This document shows positions 39,899-48,661 of a stretch of 64,000 bases of DNA, piece by piece; the first letter of the stretch is position 1, and each line of letters opens with the position of its first letter. The translations under genes and the position numbers were made by a program. Below the pieces are notes generated by a model that saw only the letters and a list, made by a program, of their open reading frames with translations, had not been told where the DNA came from and ran no database searches. The stretch is from Photobacterium indicum (GTDB lineage: Bacteria; Pseudomonadota; Gammaproteobacteria; Enterobacterales; Vibrionaceae), in NCBI RefSeq assembly GCF_003026215.1, contig NZ_PYOC01000008.1:124001-188000 (forward strand). Direction: 5' to 3'.

Positions 39899-41833
39899 GT
39901 GCTTAGTTTTTCAGTCCATAAGGTAGTAACCGTAACCGTGGTGATATTCGGTTTAAGTTGTGTGCCAGCAAGTCACGCCTCTAAGCTTGATCAGCAACGT
40001 GAGTGGTATGTACAAGCGGGTAAAGCGTTAGATAAGAAAGATGAAGATGGTTATCGCCAATTACGTGAAAAATTAGATGAATACCCTTTAACGCCATACT
40101 TAGATTATCATGATTTTTCTAAAGATCTCAGTAAGAAAACACCCAAGCAAGTGACTGAGTTTGTCGCTGATTATAAGGATCTCCCTTTTAATACGACAGT
40201 TAAGGGAAATTACTTAAATTATCTAGCAAAAGCAGAACGCTGGAATGACTTTTTAACGGTTCAGCCCAATGAGCCGAACGGACAAACACTAAAGTGTTAC
40301 TACTATTATGCGCAAAGCCAGAAGGGCAATAAGGACCTTGCTTGGCAGGGCGCCAATGCACTTTGGCTAACTGGCACTTCTATCAACGATGAGTGTGACC
40401 CTTTATTGTCCGACTGGACTAAAGCGGGTAAACGGACGAATCAGCGGGTTCTCGACCGTATGTTATTAGCGTACGAGCAAGGCAGCAGTGGCTTACTGAA
40501 ATACCTCGATAAACAATTATCAGGTACGAGCCAAGCGATAGGTGACGATGTCTTAGGCTTATTAGATAAACCACAGAACGTCGCTGATTTTGCCAAACGC
40601 AGTAAAGTCACCGAGTTTAATCAACAATTAGCGGAAGCCGCTTATAAGCGTTTAGCCCGTAAAGATGTAAAAGAAGCGGTTAAACAATTTCAGCGTACCG
40701 TTGATGGGCAACACCTTACGCCATCACGTGCCCAGCACATTGCGGATTACACAGTGCTAAGGTTAATGTCGACAGATAAGCCCGATCTTATTCAGTGGCG
40801 TGATAACAAGCTAAAAACCAGTTCCAGCATTAATGCGCTAGAGCGCCGTATTCGATTGGCGTTACGCGAAGCGGATTATGCGGAAGCTGAAAAGTGGGTG
40901 AATCGTTTACCACAAGCAGCAAAAGACACCACGCGTTGGACATTCTGGCAAGCCTACTTCCTTGCGCGTAACGGTAAAAAAGCAGAAGCGACTGAACTAT
41001 ACAGCTCGATTTTAGGGCAACGTGATTTCTACAGCGCCGCGGCGGCCACCGTGTTAAATAAGCCGATCGTCTATCCAACCCAAACGGTGCCGGAAAGTAT
41101 TGCAAAGCAAAGTAAGCAGTACACGACAACCTTGGTGCGTATTCAAGAGCTGATTGCATTGGATAAGTCGCTTGATGCGAATCGTGAATGGTATTACTTA
41201 TTAAGTGGAAAGACGGCTGAGCAAAAGCGTATGTTGGCCGCTTATGCGGGCAAACATAAATGGCATCATTTAGCGGTACAGGCAACCATTTCTGGACAGT
41301 TGTGGGACCACGTTACATTGCGTTTTCCGATGGCTCATAAGTGGTGGTTTGATTTCTTCAGCAAGCAACGCGATCTACCCACCACGACGATGATGGCATT
41401 AGCCCGTCAGGAAAGTGCGTGGAACACACAAGCACAATCACCCGTCGGGGCACGAGGTTTGATGCAATTGATGCCAGCCACTGCCAAAGAAACGGCTAAA
41501 AAATTGGGGCGTAACTATACTGGGAAAAACAGTTTGTTTGATCCAGGTGTGAATATTCGCCTTGGTAGTGGCTACTTGAAAATGATGCTAGAACGCTACG
41601 ATGATAACCGTGTCTATTCGTTTGCAGCGTATAACGCAGGTCCTGGTCGAGTGAATCGCTGGAAGGGCCAAAACAGCGGTTCTCGTGATGTTTATACCTT
41701 CATTGAAGCGATTCCATTTAATGAAACCCGTGGCTATGTACAGAACGTTTTAATGTTTGAAATTTACTACAGCGATTTGATGGGTAAAAAATCGGTATTA
41801 CTTAAAAAGAATGAATTAACAACCCGTTACTAA
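39899..41833 (+). CDS. slt: Soluble lytic transglycosylase Slt70
   Basis: Periplasmic exo-lytic transglycosylase cleaving peptidoglycan to anhydro-muropeptides. The 644-residue length matches E. coli (645). A signal peptide ends near ASHA at residue 27. The alpha-superhelical U and L domains cover about 30-470; the C-terminal lysozyme-like domain contains catalytic E505 in ARQESAW, followed by SPVGARGLMQLMPATA and SFAAYNAGPGRVNRW. The start is GTG with GGAG seven bases upstream. Next to trpR, as in E. coli. Confidence 0.96.
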   Translation: MLSFSVHKVVTVTVVIFGLSCVPASHASKLDQQREWYVQAGKALDKKDEDGYRQLREKLDEYPLTPYLDYHDFSKDLSKKTPKQVTEFVADYKDLPFNTTVKGNYLNYLAKAERWNDFLTVQPNEPNGQTLKCYYYYAQSQKGNKDLAWQGANALWLTGTSINDECDPLLSDWTKAGKRTNQRVLDRMLLAYEQGSSGLLKYLDKQLSGTSQAIGDDVLGLLDKPQNVADFAKRSKVTEFNQQLAEAAYKRLARKDVKEAVKQFQRTVDGQHLTPSRAQHIADYTVLRLMSTDKPDLIQWRDNKLKTSSSINALERRIRLALREADYAEAEKWVNRLPQAAKDTTRWTFWQAYFLARNGKKAEATELYSSILGQRDFYSAAAATVLNKPIVYPTQTVPESIAKQSKQYTTTLVRIQELIALDKSLDANREWYYLLSGKTAEQKRMLAAYAGKHKWHHLAVQATISGQLWDHVTLRFPMAHKWWFDFFSKQRDLPTTTMMALARQESAWNTQAQSPVGARGLMQLMPATAKETAKKLGRNYTGKNSLFDPGVNIRLGSGYLKMMLERYDDNRVYSFAAYNAGPGRVNRWKGQNSGSRDVYTFIEAIPFNETRGYVQNVLMFEIYYSDLMGKKSVLLKKNELTTRY

Positions 41834-41849
41834 AGGGTGTTTGACGGTG

Positions 41850-41877
41850 ATTCTGCAAGGCTGAAATCTTGCAGAAT
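41850..41877 (+). other. Hairpin between slt and trpR
   Basis: ATTCTGCAAG / CTTGCAGAAT, ten perfect pairs with an eight-base loop, 16 bases after the slt stop. The tail (TTATC) is too poor for a standard terminator; it may partially end slt transcription. Confidence 0.5.
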
Positions 41878-41953
41878 TTATCAAATTAGTGTGCAACAGG
41901 ATCAGAACAGGTTAACATTCCTTGAAGATTCAAAACGCCTTAATGAGGTTTAC

Positions 41954-42265
41954 ATGTCAACAACTCCGGAAACGGCTGATTTTACCGAGTGGCAACAGGT
42001 CGTCGATTTACTTCGTCAGGCAGCATTAGAGCAGAAAGATGACGTGATGCTGAAGCTATTACTTACCCCTGATGAAAGAGAAGCGTTATTGGCTCGCGTG
42101 AATATTCTTCATGAGCTAATGAATGGGCAGCGTAGCCAACGAAAAATTAGTGAATTGTTAGGGGTTGGGGTAGCAACGATTACCCGAGGATCTAATGAAT
42201 TAAAGCATCAGAGCGACGATACAAAACAATGGCTGGCTTCTTTATTAAAGAAGCAACAGCAATAA
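41954..42265 (+). CDS. trpR: Trp operon repressor
   Basis: Tryptophan-dependent DNA-binding repressor of trp genes. From ATG 41954 the product has 103 residues (108 in E. coli). The core LLLTPDEREALLARVNILHELMNG and the helix-turn-helix QRKISELLGVGVATITRGSN match TrpR closely. GAGG precedes the ATG by five bases; the longer open frame from 41837 covers the slt-trpR spacer and is not family-like. A GTTAAC core (41911-41916) lies upstream, but a full trp operator is not visible. Confidence 0.96.
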   Translation: MSTTPETADFTEWQQVVDLLRQAALEQKDDVMLKLLLTPDEREALLARVNILHELMNGQRSQRKISELLGVGVATITRGSNELKHQSDDTKQWLASLLKKQQQ

Positions 42266-42298
42266 GTTCTCCAATAAGCCAGTCGCTCTGAATACATT

Positions 42299-42354
42299 AA
42301 ATCCCGTCACGATACTCTTTTTTTAATAATGAGGATCGTAACGGGATTTTTTAA
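42299..42354 (+). terminator. trpR terminator
   Basis: A long imperfect hairpin: AAATCCCGT-C-ACGAT pairs with ATCGT-A-ACGGGATTT, followed by TTTTTAA. Confidence 0.85.
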
Positions 42355-42376
42355 TGCCTGACGTTTTGCACCAGCG

Positions 42377-42901
42377 CTAGCGGCAAGGAAACCATTGTTC
42401 ATTCATAAATGGAATTAATGCTAGAATCAGGGCTTGTTGATAGACCGAACTGCGACTGAGCGTATGATTGGTTAACATTGCAATGGCCCCACCTTTTTGT
42501 TTAACGTTCTGTTGGTTAAACATATCGTCCATCACATCACCAAGTTCAATGCCTTGTTGGATTTTTTCTAGCGCAATAGGGGGCAAAGGCAAAGAAGCCG
42601 AGCGTGCTTCACCGCGTTGCTTATGGTTTTCAATCACCATCCACGCGAAGGTAAAATTTCCATCGATTCCCGCTTCCAGTCCTACGTAAAAATCAGCATC
42701 AGCCTGCAACTTTCGTGCATTCTTAACACGGTTTCTTGCACCGAGTAAGGTTTCGTCTGCACATAAAGGCTGATCTCTTACTTCGCTGGCGACACTAATG
42801 CCTTCGACAGTAAAAGATTGCTCAGGAAAGGCTTGTGAGAATGCTGAAGCAACAGCAGAAATTTTTGCAGGGTTGGCAGAGGCAACAATAATTTTTGACA
42901 T
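42377..42901 (-). CDS. yjjX: Inosine/xanthosine triphosphatase YjjX
   Basis: Nucleotide-pool sanitising NTPase (DUF84/ITPase-like fold) acting on ITP/XTP. The 174-residue protein starts MSKIIVASANPAKISAV and contains VGLEAGI and the C-terminal TNHTLSRSSVYQQAL segment typical of YjjX. Convergent with trpR, the known E. coli neighbourhood. Confidence 0.94.
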   Translation of the reverse strand: MSKIIVASANPAKISAVASAFSQAFPEQSFTVEGISVASEVRDQPLCADETLLGARNRVKNARKLQADADFYVGLEAGIDGNFTFAWMVIENHKQRGEARSASLPLPPIALEKIQQGIELGDVMDDMFNQQNVKQKGGAIAMLTNHTLSRSSVYQQALILALIPFMNEQWFPCR

Positions 42902-42971
42902 GATTTACCACTAGCTAAAGAATAATATCGACGGTTTTTTACCCTCGCTATTCTACGTAGTCGTAAAGTGA

Positions 42972-43059
42972 ATACCAACCTAAACAAGTATCAGACCCGT
43001 TGAAATAATCGAAGCAGCCTGTTTTGAAACTCTTTCTAGTTAAAAGCATAGGTTGGTAT
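42972..43059. repeat. 88-base element with 11-base terminal inverted repeats
   Basis: ATACCAACCTA (42972-42982) and TAGGTTGGTAT (43049-43059) are exact inverted copies bounding an 88-base stretch between yjjX and the CI-like gene. It contains no open frame and no T-run. It looks like a small MITE-like or palindromic intergenic repeat, but target-site duplications are not evident and other copies cannot be checked from this window alone. Confidence 0.4.
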
Positions 43060-43088
43060 ATAAATCACATACCTATTACAAGCAGAGC

Positions 43089-43727
43089 TTAACGATCGAA
43101 AGCCCAATCTGATTGAATGATGTAACCGTGAACTTTAAATTCATCATTATTGACAAAGAGGTTAGGGAAATCGGGTTGGGATGTCGAAAATATGACACCA
43201 TCAGCTAATTGAGTCATGTGATAAAAATCAGGCTCACTGTTACGTACCGATGCAAATACTGGTTGTTTAGGGCGGTAAGTCGCTTGCTTGGTGGCTAATG
43301 CATAGCTGCCAATAGGTGCACATTGCGAAATATTTTCGTTATCAACAAATAAACCCAAGCAATCATCACGTTCAAGGTGTTGTGGTATTACGCGTTTACT
43401 GACCACATTTACTGATTCACCGCCGATGAAAGATCCAAAATCTTTACGGTGAATAATAGGGATGTAAGTACAGGTTGAACCTTGTGAAGACTCATGAGTA
43501 ATGGCTGTCGTTGCTTGAGTGCCTGTATCGATTTGCCCTGTTAAAAGGTAACCGATAGACGTATTTAATGTCTCAGCGATTCTTTCTAGCTCGCGGACTT
43601 CAATACCGTATTTACCCGATAACTTACGGCTCATTGTTCCTTGCTGAAGGCCCAAAGATTCGCCAAGTTGCTTTTGGCTAATTCCTTGGATTTTAGCTAA
43701 CTGTTTAATTCTTTCTAAATATCCCAT
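43089..43727 (-). CDS. XRE/CI-like transcriptional regulator
   Basis: A 212-residue protein with an N-terminal helix-turn-helix (about 3-62: QGISQKQLGESLGLQQGTMSRKLSG) and a C-terminal region resembling the S24/CI C-terminal domain in length and position. I see no Ala-Gly cleavage site or clear Ser-Lys dyad, so autocleavage is doubtful. The ATG at 43727 has GGGAAG about eight bases upstream; the open frame extends 27 codons further without support. No phage genes surround it, so it is a stand-alone regulator, not evidence of a prophage. Targets unknown. Confidence 0.8.
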   Translation of the reverse strand: MGYLERIKQLAKIQGISQKQLGESLGLQQGTMSRKLSGKYGIEVRELERIAETLNTSIGYLLTGQIDTGTQATTAITHESSQGSTCTYIPIIHRKDFGSFIGGESVNVVSKRVIPQHLERDDCLGLFVDNENISQCAPIGSYALATKQATYRPKQPVFASVRNSEPDFYHMTQLADGVIFSTSQPDFPNLFVNNDEFKVHGYIIQSDWAFDR

Positions 43728-44505
43728 TATAAAGCTTCCCGCTACCGTTATACGAATGCAAAGGGCATTCTTAAAAGTCATACCTAATTCTACTGACATC
43801 CTTATCAAAGGAATCTATGAGGTATAAAAAGTGCGATTGATTTCGTTAAAGGAATATAGTTTACAATAAGAATGGGTAAAAAATGGAACAAAATTCACGT
43901 CATAAATTAAGTTTTTTATCAAGAACGTGTTTTTAGTGAAGGTAATTTATAAAATAAAGAGAAGGTGCAGACCTATAACGGACTTCCTTTTTAACCGTCA
44001 GAACAAGGTTATTTATACATTTCCTGTATGATTGGTATCGCTGTTTATCATTGTTATCATATGATTCTTATGGCTATTATATGATTTTAGGTTGTTATTA
44101 CTGTTTTAGTGATGGTTCTGTTGAGGGGCACTGATGTTTCTACTTGAAATTTGGCATGTAAAATTTCAAGTAATTTACTGGTTTATCAAGAGGCGTCATG
44201 GAGAATTCTGCTCGGCGTTTAATGGGTAAAAATAGTGAATACCCCATAGGAATATAAATAGAGGGTTGGTGATACTATCGCGTTATATCTGGATGATGAC
44301 AAACCTATACACCTCGCGGGCTGATTCTCGTTAAAATGTCTTATTTGTTAGGCTTTTTGTCGTGGTGTTCTTTCGTTTTTATACTCATTTTAGGCTCTTT
44401 AAAAAGCTTAAATGATGTTATTTATTAGTGATAAATATGTTTGGGCTTGGTGCGATTAATAACAGTTTATTGTTGGTTCAATCTATCAATCTATCAATCT
44501 AACTA
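43728..44505. other. AT-rich gene-free region between CI-like gene and LytTR regulator
   Basis: About 780 bases without a supportable gene. Elements seen: a perfect 11-base inverted repeat ACTTGAAATTT / AAATTTCAAGT (44142-44171, eight-base loop) lacking a T-tail, and a short tandem repeat of ATCTATCA (about 2.5 copies, near 44480-44501) just before the end of the LytTR gene. Stop codons are frequent in all frames. Confidence 0.6.
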
Positions 44506-45318
44506 TTACATTCCTTTAAATAAACTCTGTGCTGTTCGGCTAACAGGCAGCTTTTGCCCATCAATGATGACTGACATTCTTCCTGCTAGATCTTTCTTCA
44601 CTTTCTCAATGGTTGCGACATTAACGACGGTTGAACGATGTATTTGCCAAAATGAATCTGGATTGAGCTGTGCAAGCAATTCCTTCAGTGATGTGCGAAT
44701 AATATATTCTTGAGCGGCGTTATTGGGTAATCGCTTAAACACCGATACATATTTGTCTTCCGCTTTAAAATAGATCACATCGGATATCGCAATTAAATGA
44801 ATGTCATCACCCGCGCTGGCTTTTATCCAAGTGAGGTATTGTGGCTCAGACTGTGTCGATAACTGTTGAATTTGTTGGATTAATGCTGATATGTCGGGTT
44901 GCGATTGTGCATTTGATGGGTGTTTTTGTTCTGATTGCTGTACTGAAAGTTGGTGTTGTAATTTAGTGCAGGCAGTCTGTAAGCGTGACTCGGAAATAGG
45001 CTTTAATAAGTAATCAACCGCACTTTGTTCAAACGCTTTTACTGCATATTCATCATACGCAGTAATAAAAACAATCAAGGGTGGGGTCGGCATTTTTTTG
45101 AGTTTTTTAGCCAGTGCCATACCGTCTAATTCTGGCATGCGAATATCAAGAAATACAACGTCTGGTTGATGCTCATTGATTTTCAACCACGCTTCTTTTC
45201 CGTTTTCAGCACTCGCCACTATCTCGAGTTCTGGCCATACTTCGGCTAAAGAACGATTTAAATGATGACGTAAAAGCGGTTCATCATCGGCAATTATCGC
45301 GGTTGCAAATTGTGTCAT
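44506..45318 (-). CDS. LytTR-family response regulator
   Basis: A 270-residue two-domain regulator. The REC domain (about 5-120) has the acidic pair D11-D12, phospho-acceptor D58 in [10 protein letters not shown], and [23 protein letters not shown] linker of about 45 residues rich in Gln precedes the C-terminal LytTR DNA-binding domain (about 165-265). It is 57 bases downstream of a LytS-like kinase on the same strand, forming a YehU/YehT-like pair. Its position beside an ABC-export cluster suggests it controls that cluster. Confidence 0.92.
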   Translation of the reverse strand: MTQFATAIIADDEPLLRHHLNRSLAEVWPELEIVASAENGKEAWLKINEHQPDVVFLDIRMPELDGMALAKKLKKMPTPPLIVFITAYDEYAVKAFEQSAVDYLLKPISESRLQTACTKLQHQLSVQQSEQKHPSNAQSQPDISALIQQIQQLSTQSEPQYLTWIKASAGDDIHLIAISDVIYFKAEDKYVSVFKRLPNNAAQEYIIRTSLKELLAQLNPDSFWQIHRSTVVNVATIEKVKKDLAGRMSVIIDGQKLPVSRTAQSLFKGM

Positions 45319-45375
45319 CTTATCCGTCCTTAGATCGTTTAATTTACTAGCGAGCTCATGGCGCTAATCATGTTT

Positions 45376-46413
45376 TTATATAGGTAGGGTTAAAGTTGAA
45401 ATGACGCCACCAGAACGGTGCTCTTTTATCGATATACTGGCTTTCCCGTCAAATAACATCTCTATGCGCTGGCGAATGTTTTCTAGCCCTAATCCATGCC
45501 CTACTGCATGCGGGGTGGGGCTGAATCCTGCCCCGTTATCCGTTACGCTGATCTGCATATTCCCACCAATATTGACTATATCGAGTGTGACTTTCCCACC
45601 CTTGGCTATTGGTGCAATACCATGTGTTAATGCATTTTCGATTAACGGTTGAATTAATAGCGGTGGTAATACTTGGGTTGATGAGATGCCGTCGATATTG
45701 ATGGCATAATCTAACCTATCCCCAAGGCGTACCTGTTGGATTTTTAAATATGCCTCAACCAATGAGACTTCTTGCTCTACCGTAGTTTGTTGGTGCCTCG
45801 TGTTATTGAGGGTTGCGCGCAGTAACTCTGTTAGTTTTTCTAGCATCAATTTAGCTTTATCACTGTCAGTTTCGATCAGCACACTGATTGTGGCTAGTGT
45901 ATTGAATAAAAAATGCGGTTCGATCTGACTTTGCAGTTGCTTTAGTTGGCTGACTAATAGTACTTTTTCTTGCTCTATTTGCTTTCTTTTAAGGGTTTCG
46001 AGTTCTTTATCTGCAATGAGTTTTTGCTCTTTTGAATAAAAGTAGTAATAGCAAAAACCAGTAAAAATAAGCCCAAGTAATATAACGGGTTTTAGGTTGC
46101 TCCAACCATCTTCACCAAGAAAATCATTCACCCAATATTGCGCATTTAAGGTACCAAATATCATCGAAAAACTCAGGGTACAGATGATTTCTCGGTGGCG
46201 TGAAACTGAAGGGAACACAAGATCAATAAGCTTGGCACTGAAAATAGCGCTATAGCCAAAGCCAAAGCTGATAATGAGGTGTTTAAAAAGCGAACTAGGC
46301 CAAACCGATTGAGTTGTTAAGGCGATGATAAAACAAAAAAGACTGGTGAATAAGAACGATTTACCCCATGAGTAATTCGTTTCTTTTTTTACGTCCATTT
46401 GTATATTGCTCAT
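45376..46413 (-). CDS. LytS/YehU-like sensor histidine kinase
   Basis: A 345-residue membrane kinase. Four hydrophobic segments lie within residues 17-125, followed by a coiled coil (128-160). The His_kinase (PF06580-type) motif QIEPHFLFNTLA places the phosphorylated histidine at H167; the ATPase domain has LIQPLIENALTHG, DNGAGF and GHGLGLENIRQR. No extracytoplasmic domain of size is present, so it may sense the membrane itself. Partner of the LytTR regulator downstream. Its start codon overlaps the last base of the barrel-protein gene. Confidence 0.92.
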   Translation of the reverse strand: MSNIQMDVKKETNYSWGKSFLFTSLFCFIIALTTQSVWPSSLFKHLIISFGFGYSAIFSAKLIDLVFPSVSRHREIICTLSFSMIFGTLNAQYWVNDFLGEDGWSNLKPVILLGLIFTGFCYYYFYSKEQKLIADKELETLKRKQIEQEKVLLVSQLKQLQSQIEPHFLFNTLATISVLIETDSDKAKLMLEKLTELLRATLNNTRHQQTTVEQEVSLVEAYLKIQQVRLGDRLDYAINIDGISSTQVLPPLLIQPLIENALTHGIAPIAKGGKVTLDIVNIGGNMQISVTDNGAGFSPTPHAVGHGLGLENIRQRIEMLFDGKASISIKEHRSGGVISTLTLPI

Positions 46414-47816
46414 TAAAATCGCCCTTTCAGGTTTAGCAAAATCATATGCTTATCTGGCAAGTTAGCATAAGCTGAATTTGATTGCCCAGTCAAAAATCGT
46501 GCAGCAAGCTCTAAATCGAGAGATGCACTTCCAGTATCTATCCATTCATAGTTCAGCCACTGTGTCGCGATAATCCCATTATCTTGAGGGGAGTAAAGCA
46601 AATCAAAGGTTGGCGTTACGTGTTGAATCCAATTTATTTCTCGACTCCAATCCCATTGTGCCCATGCTGTTGAATTGAGTGACCAATGCAGCATCACATT
46701 ATGCTGAACAATATTGCTAAGCTGAAAACCTTGCGCATACGATGCACTCAATGCTGTGTTTTGCGATGTTCCAGTCTGAGCTGAATTCGTCGGTGGTGTT
46801 GCCATTTTATTTAGGCTGGTGGTGGTATCGATCGCTTGCTGCCATTGCGATGAAGACCAAGCTCGGCTGTCATACCAGTATTCTAAAATAATACTATTGC
46901 CCACTTCGTTAGCCCACGTTAACCCCAATAAGGTTTGAAAAGCGTTACCTTGCTCACCTAAAATTACGGGGTGCAGGCTCGAACTTGGTAGTTCATAACC
47001 TAGGCTTTGATGCTGGTAAGTGGCGGATCCATGAAATTCCCAAGCGAGATCTAATACCGACACCACGCTGCCACCTATTAATCCATGGCGTACATCGTCA
47101 TAGTAAGCCAGCCATTGGTATTCTTGTTCGCCCTGCATCCCATAGTGGCGAACGCCCACACCTTGTTGTTGAGATTGCTGTTCTAGGTCATTCAGTGATT
47201 GCGATGTCCATGATGAATCGGTGTAAAGCAGCGTCCATTCACCTGTCGCATCGAAAACAGACAATGCCACTACGCCAGCCCCTTCTTCTGCGACTATTCC
47301 TACGGGATTTCTGCGATATGGCTTAATGATATCAAGCGGGCGATAGCCGTAACCCACGGCCCAATCTAATCGAATCTTCCCCAGTGTGACATCAATGTAC
47401 TGTTCACCGAGTGCTTCATTCGCCAAGGAAAAACCGCCTTGCCAGTACAGCTCTCGAATAATGAATTCAGCGCTTGGATCATTGTTTAGGTCATTGCTTG
47501 AGAGGGTGTTTTGGTTAGTGCTTGAAGCATCGCCTTGAGTCTCTGAATATAGGTCAGTAGTTTTAAGCGAAATCAATCCGAGCCATTGTTTGTATCCCAC
47601 TTCCACTTCTAATAATCCATCAATGGTTTGACGGCTATCAGGTTGTGGCGGAATAAATGGCGAGTTTCTTGATTGCACGCTTTCAGCACTGATCATCCAA
47701 TCCCAATGTAGCGATAAATCACTATTACTGGCGGCTGAACATGGCGTATTCAGTAACACTAGGATCATCAATCCCCCGATGTTTTTGAATGCATTAATCG
47801 CCTTATTTTTATTCAT
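46413..47816 (-). CDS. Predicted outer-membrane beta-barrel protein
   Basis: A 467-residue secreted protein. A signal peptide ends near CSAA (residue 28). The body alternates aromatic/hydrophobic and polar residues and ends LLNLKGRF, a typical BAM-recognised C-terminal strand with terminal Phe. I do not recognise a named family. It lies between the two-component kinase and the LolA-like gene with one- and two-base gaps, so it is part of one operon. Likely the outer-membrane component, or the target, of the adjacent ABC/LolA-like system; this is inferred from context. Confidence 0.75.
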   Translation of the reverse strand: MNKNKAINAFKNIGGLMILVLLNTPCSAASNSDLSLHWDWMISAESVQSRNSPFIPPQPDSRQTIDGLLEVEVGYKQWLGLISLKTTDLYSETQGDASSTNQNTLSSNDLNNDPSAEFIIRELYWQGGFSLANEALGEQYIDVTLGKIRLDWAVGYGYRPLDIIKPYRRNPVGIVAEEGAGVVALSVFDATGEWTLLYTDSSWTSQSLNDLEQQSQQQGVGVRHYGMQGEQEYQWLAYYDDVRHGLIGGSVVSVLDLAWEFHGSATYQHQSLGYELPSSSLHPVILGEQGNAFQTLLGLTWANEVGNSIILEYWYDSRAWSSSQWQQAIDTTTSLNKMATPPTNSAQTGTSQNTALSASYAQGFQLSNIVQHNVMLHWSLNSTAWAQWDWSREINWIQHVTPTFDLLYSPQDNGIIATQWLNYEWIDTGSASLDLELAARFLTGQSNSAYANLPDKHMILLNLKGRF

Positions 47817-47818
47817 GA

Positions 47819-48661
47819 TTATAGCTCTGACACACTATTGCGAGACAAATACGCCGGGTTGTAATATTTATCTTCTAACGTCTGGCGTGAGATTGCTTGA
47901 TATTCAATGATCGTCTTTTTATTGGGTTGGATCTTATCAAGTAGAGTCATGGCGACAACGCTGGTTGCCCCTTCACGCAAACCTTGAGTAAACCACGCTT
48001 GTTTTGCCATTTTGCCCGAACGTAAATACAGCTCCGCTTTGATTGGAAAATCATTATTGGCGTTTAACCACAGATCGATGGTTTGATAGCTGGCCCCTTT
48101 GGTTTTGGCGGTCAATTTTAATTGGTGGGTTGTTACTTCTGCACCATTAAGTGTTTTGATGATTGTCGATTTTACCCATTCACCTTGATAATCTTCACTC
48201 CAAGTGAGTGTTGAAATATCACCAACGGATGCTTCACCCAGTAATTTTTGCATGGGGGTAATACGAATAGGACGACGACTTTTGGGCATCAATAACCAAT
48301 AGTTATCTTCAATCATCAGCATTTTTTGCCCAGTTTCCACTGCTGATTTAAATACCACCAGTGATTCGCGATTAGGGCGGGAATACACATTGTACAGACG
48401 CGTTTTATCTAACGTGTTTGACTTATAAAGCTTCACCAATGAAACCACTTTCGCAGCGCCGGGCTGAATGCGATAGCTGTCGGCTTTGGTTATCATTGTT
48501 GTTACGGCTTGCTGGTTTATGCCTTCAAGTTGATCGATGCTTTCATTGGCAAAAACCAACGACGATATCGGTAATGTAAGTGCCAGTAAAACAGAGCAAA
48601 CCAGCATTCGTTTACATTGAAAAGTACGTGCCGTGTTAGGGCTGAAATAACCATTAAACAT
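47819..48661 (-). CDS. LolA-like outer membrane lipoprotein-sorting protein
   Basis: A 280-residue periplasmic protein with a signal sequence (hydrophobic 20-38, cleavage near VFA). The body resembles the LolA/DUF1329-type half-barrel family annotated as outer-membrane lipoprotein-sorting protein: KVVSLVKLYKSNTLDKTRLYNVYSRP, EDNYWLLMPKSRRPIRIT and the C-terminal LLDKIQPNKKTIIEYQ. It is not the housekeeping LolA. The start overlaps the permease stop by eight bases. Expected to receive lipid or lipoprotein from the neighbouring ABC transporter. Confidence 0.82.
   Translation of the reverse strand: MFNGYFSPNTARTFQCKRMLVCSVLLALTLPISSLVFANESIDQLEGINQQAVTTMITKADSYRIQPGAAKVVSLVKLYKSNTLDKTRLYNVYSRPNRESLVVFKSAVETGQKMLMIEDNYWLLMPKSRRPIRITPMQKLLGEASVGDISTLTWSEDYQGEWVKSTIIKTLNGAEVTTHQLKLTAKTKGASYQTIDLWLNANNDFPIKAELYLRSGKMAKQAWFTQGLREGATSVVAMTLLDKIQPNKKTIIEYQAISRQTLEDKYYNPAYLSRNSVSEL

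Noticed and set aside
43089..43727. CI-like gene as a sign of a prophage
   Set aside because: No integrase, structural, lysis or replication genes around it; neighbours are core genes.
44480..44501. Tandem ATCTATCA units as a CRISPR-like array
   Set aside because: Repeats are contiguous eight-base units without spacers and no cas genes are nearby.
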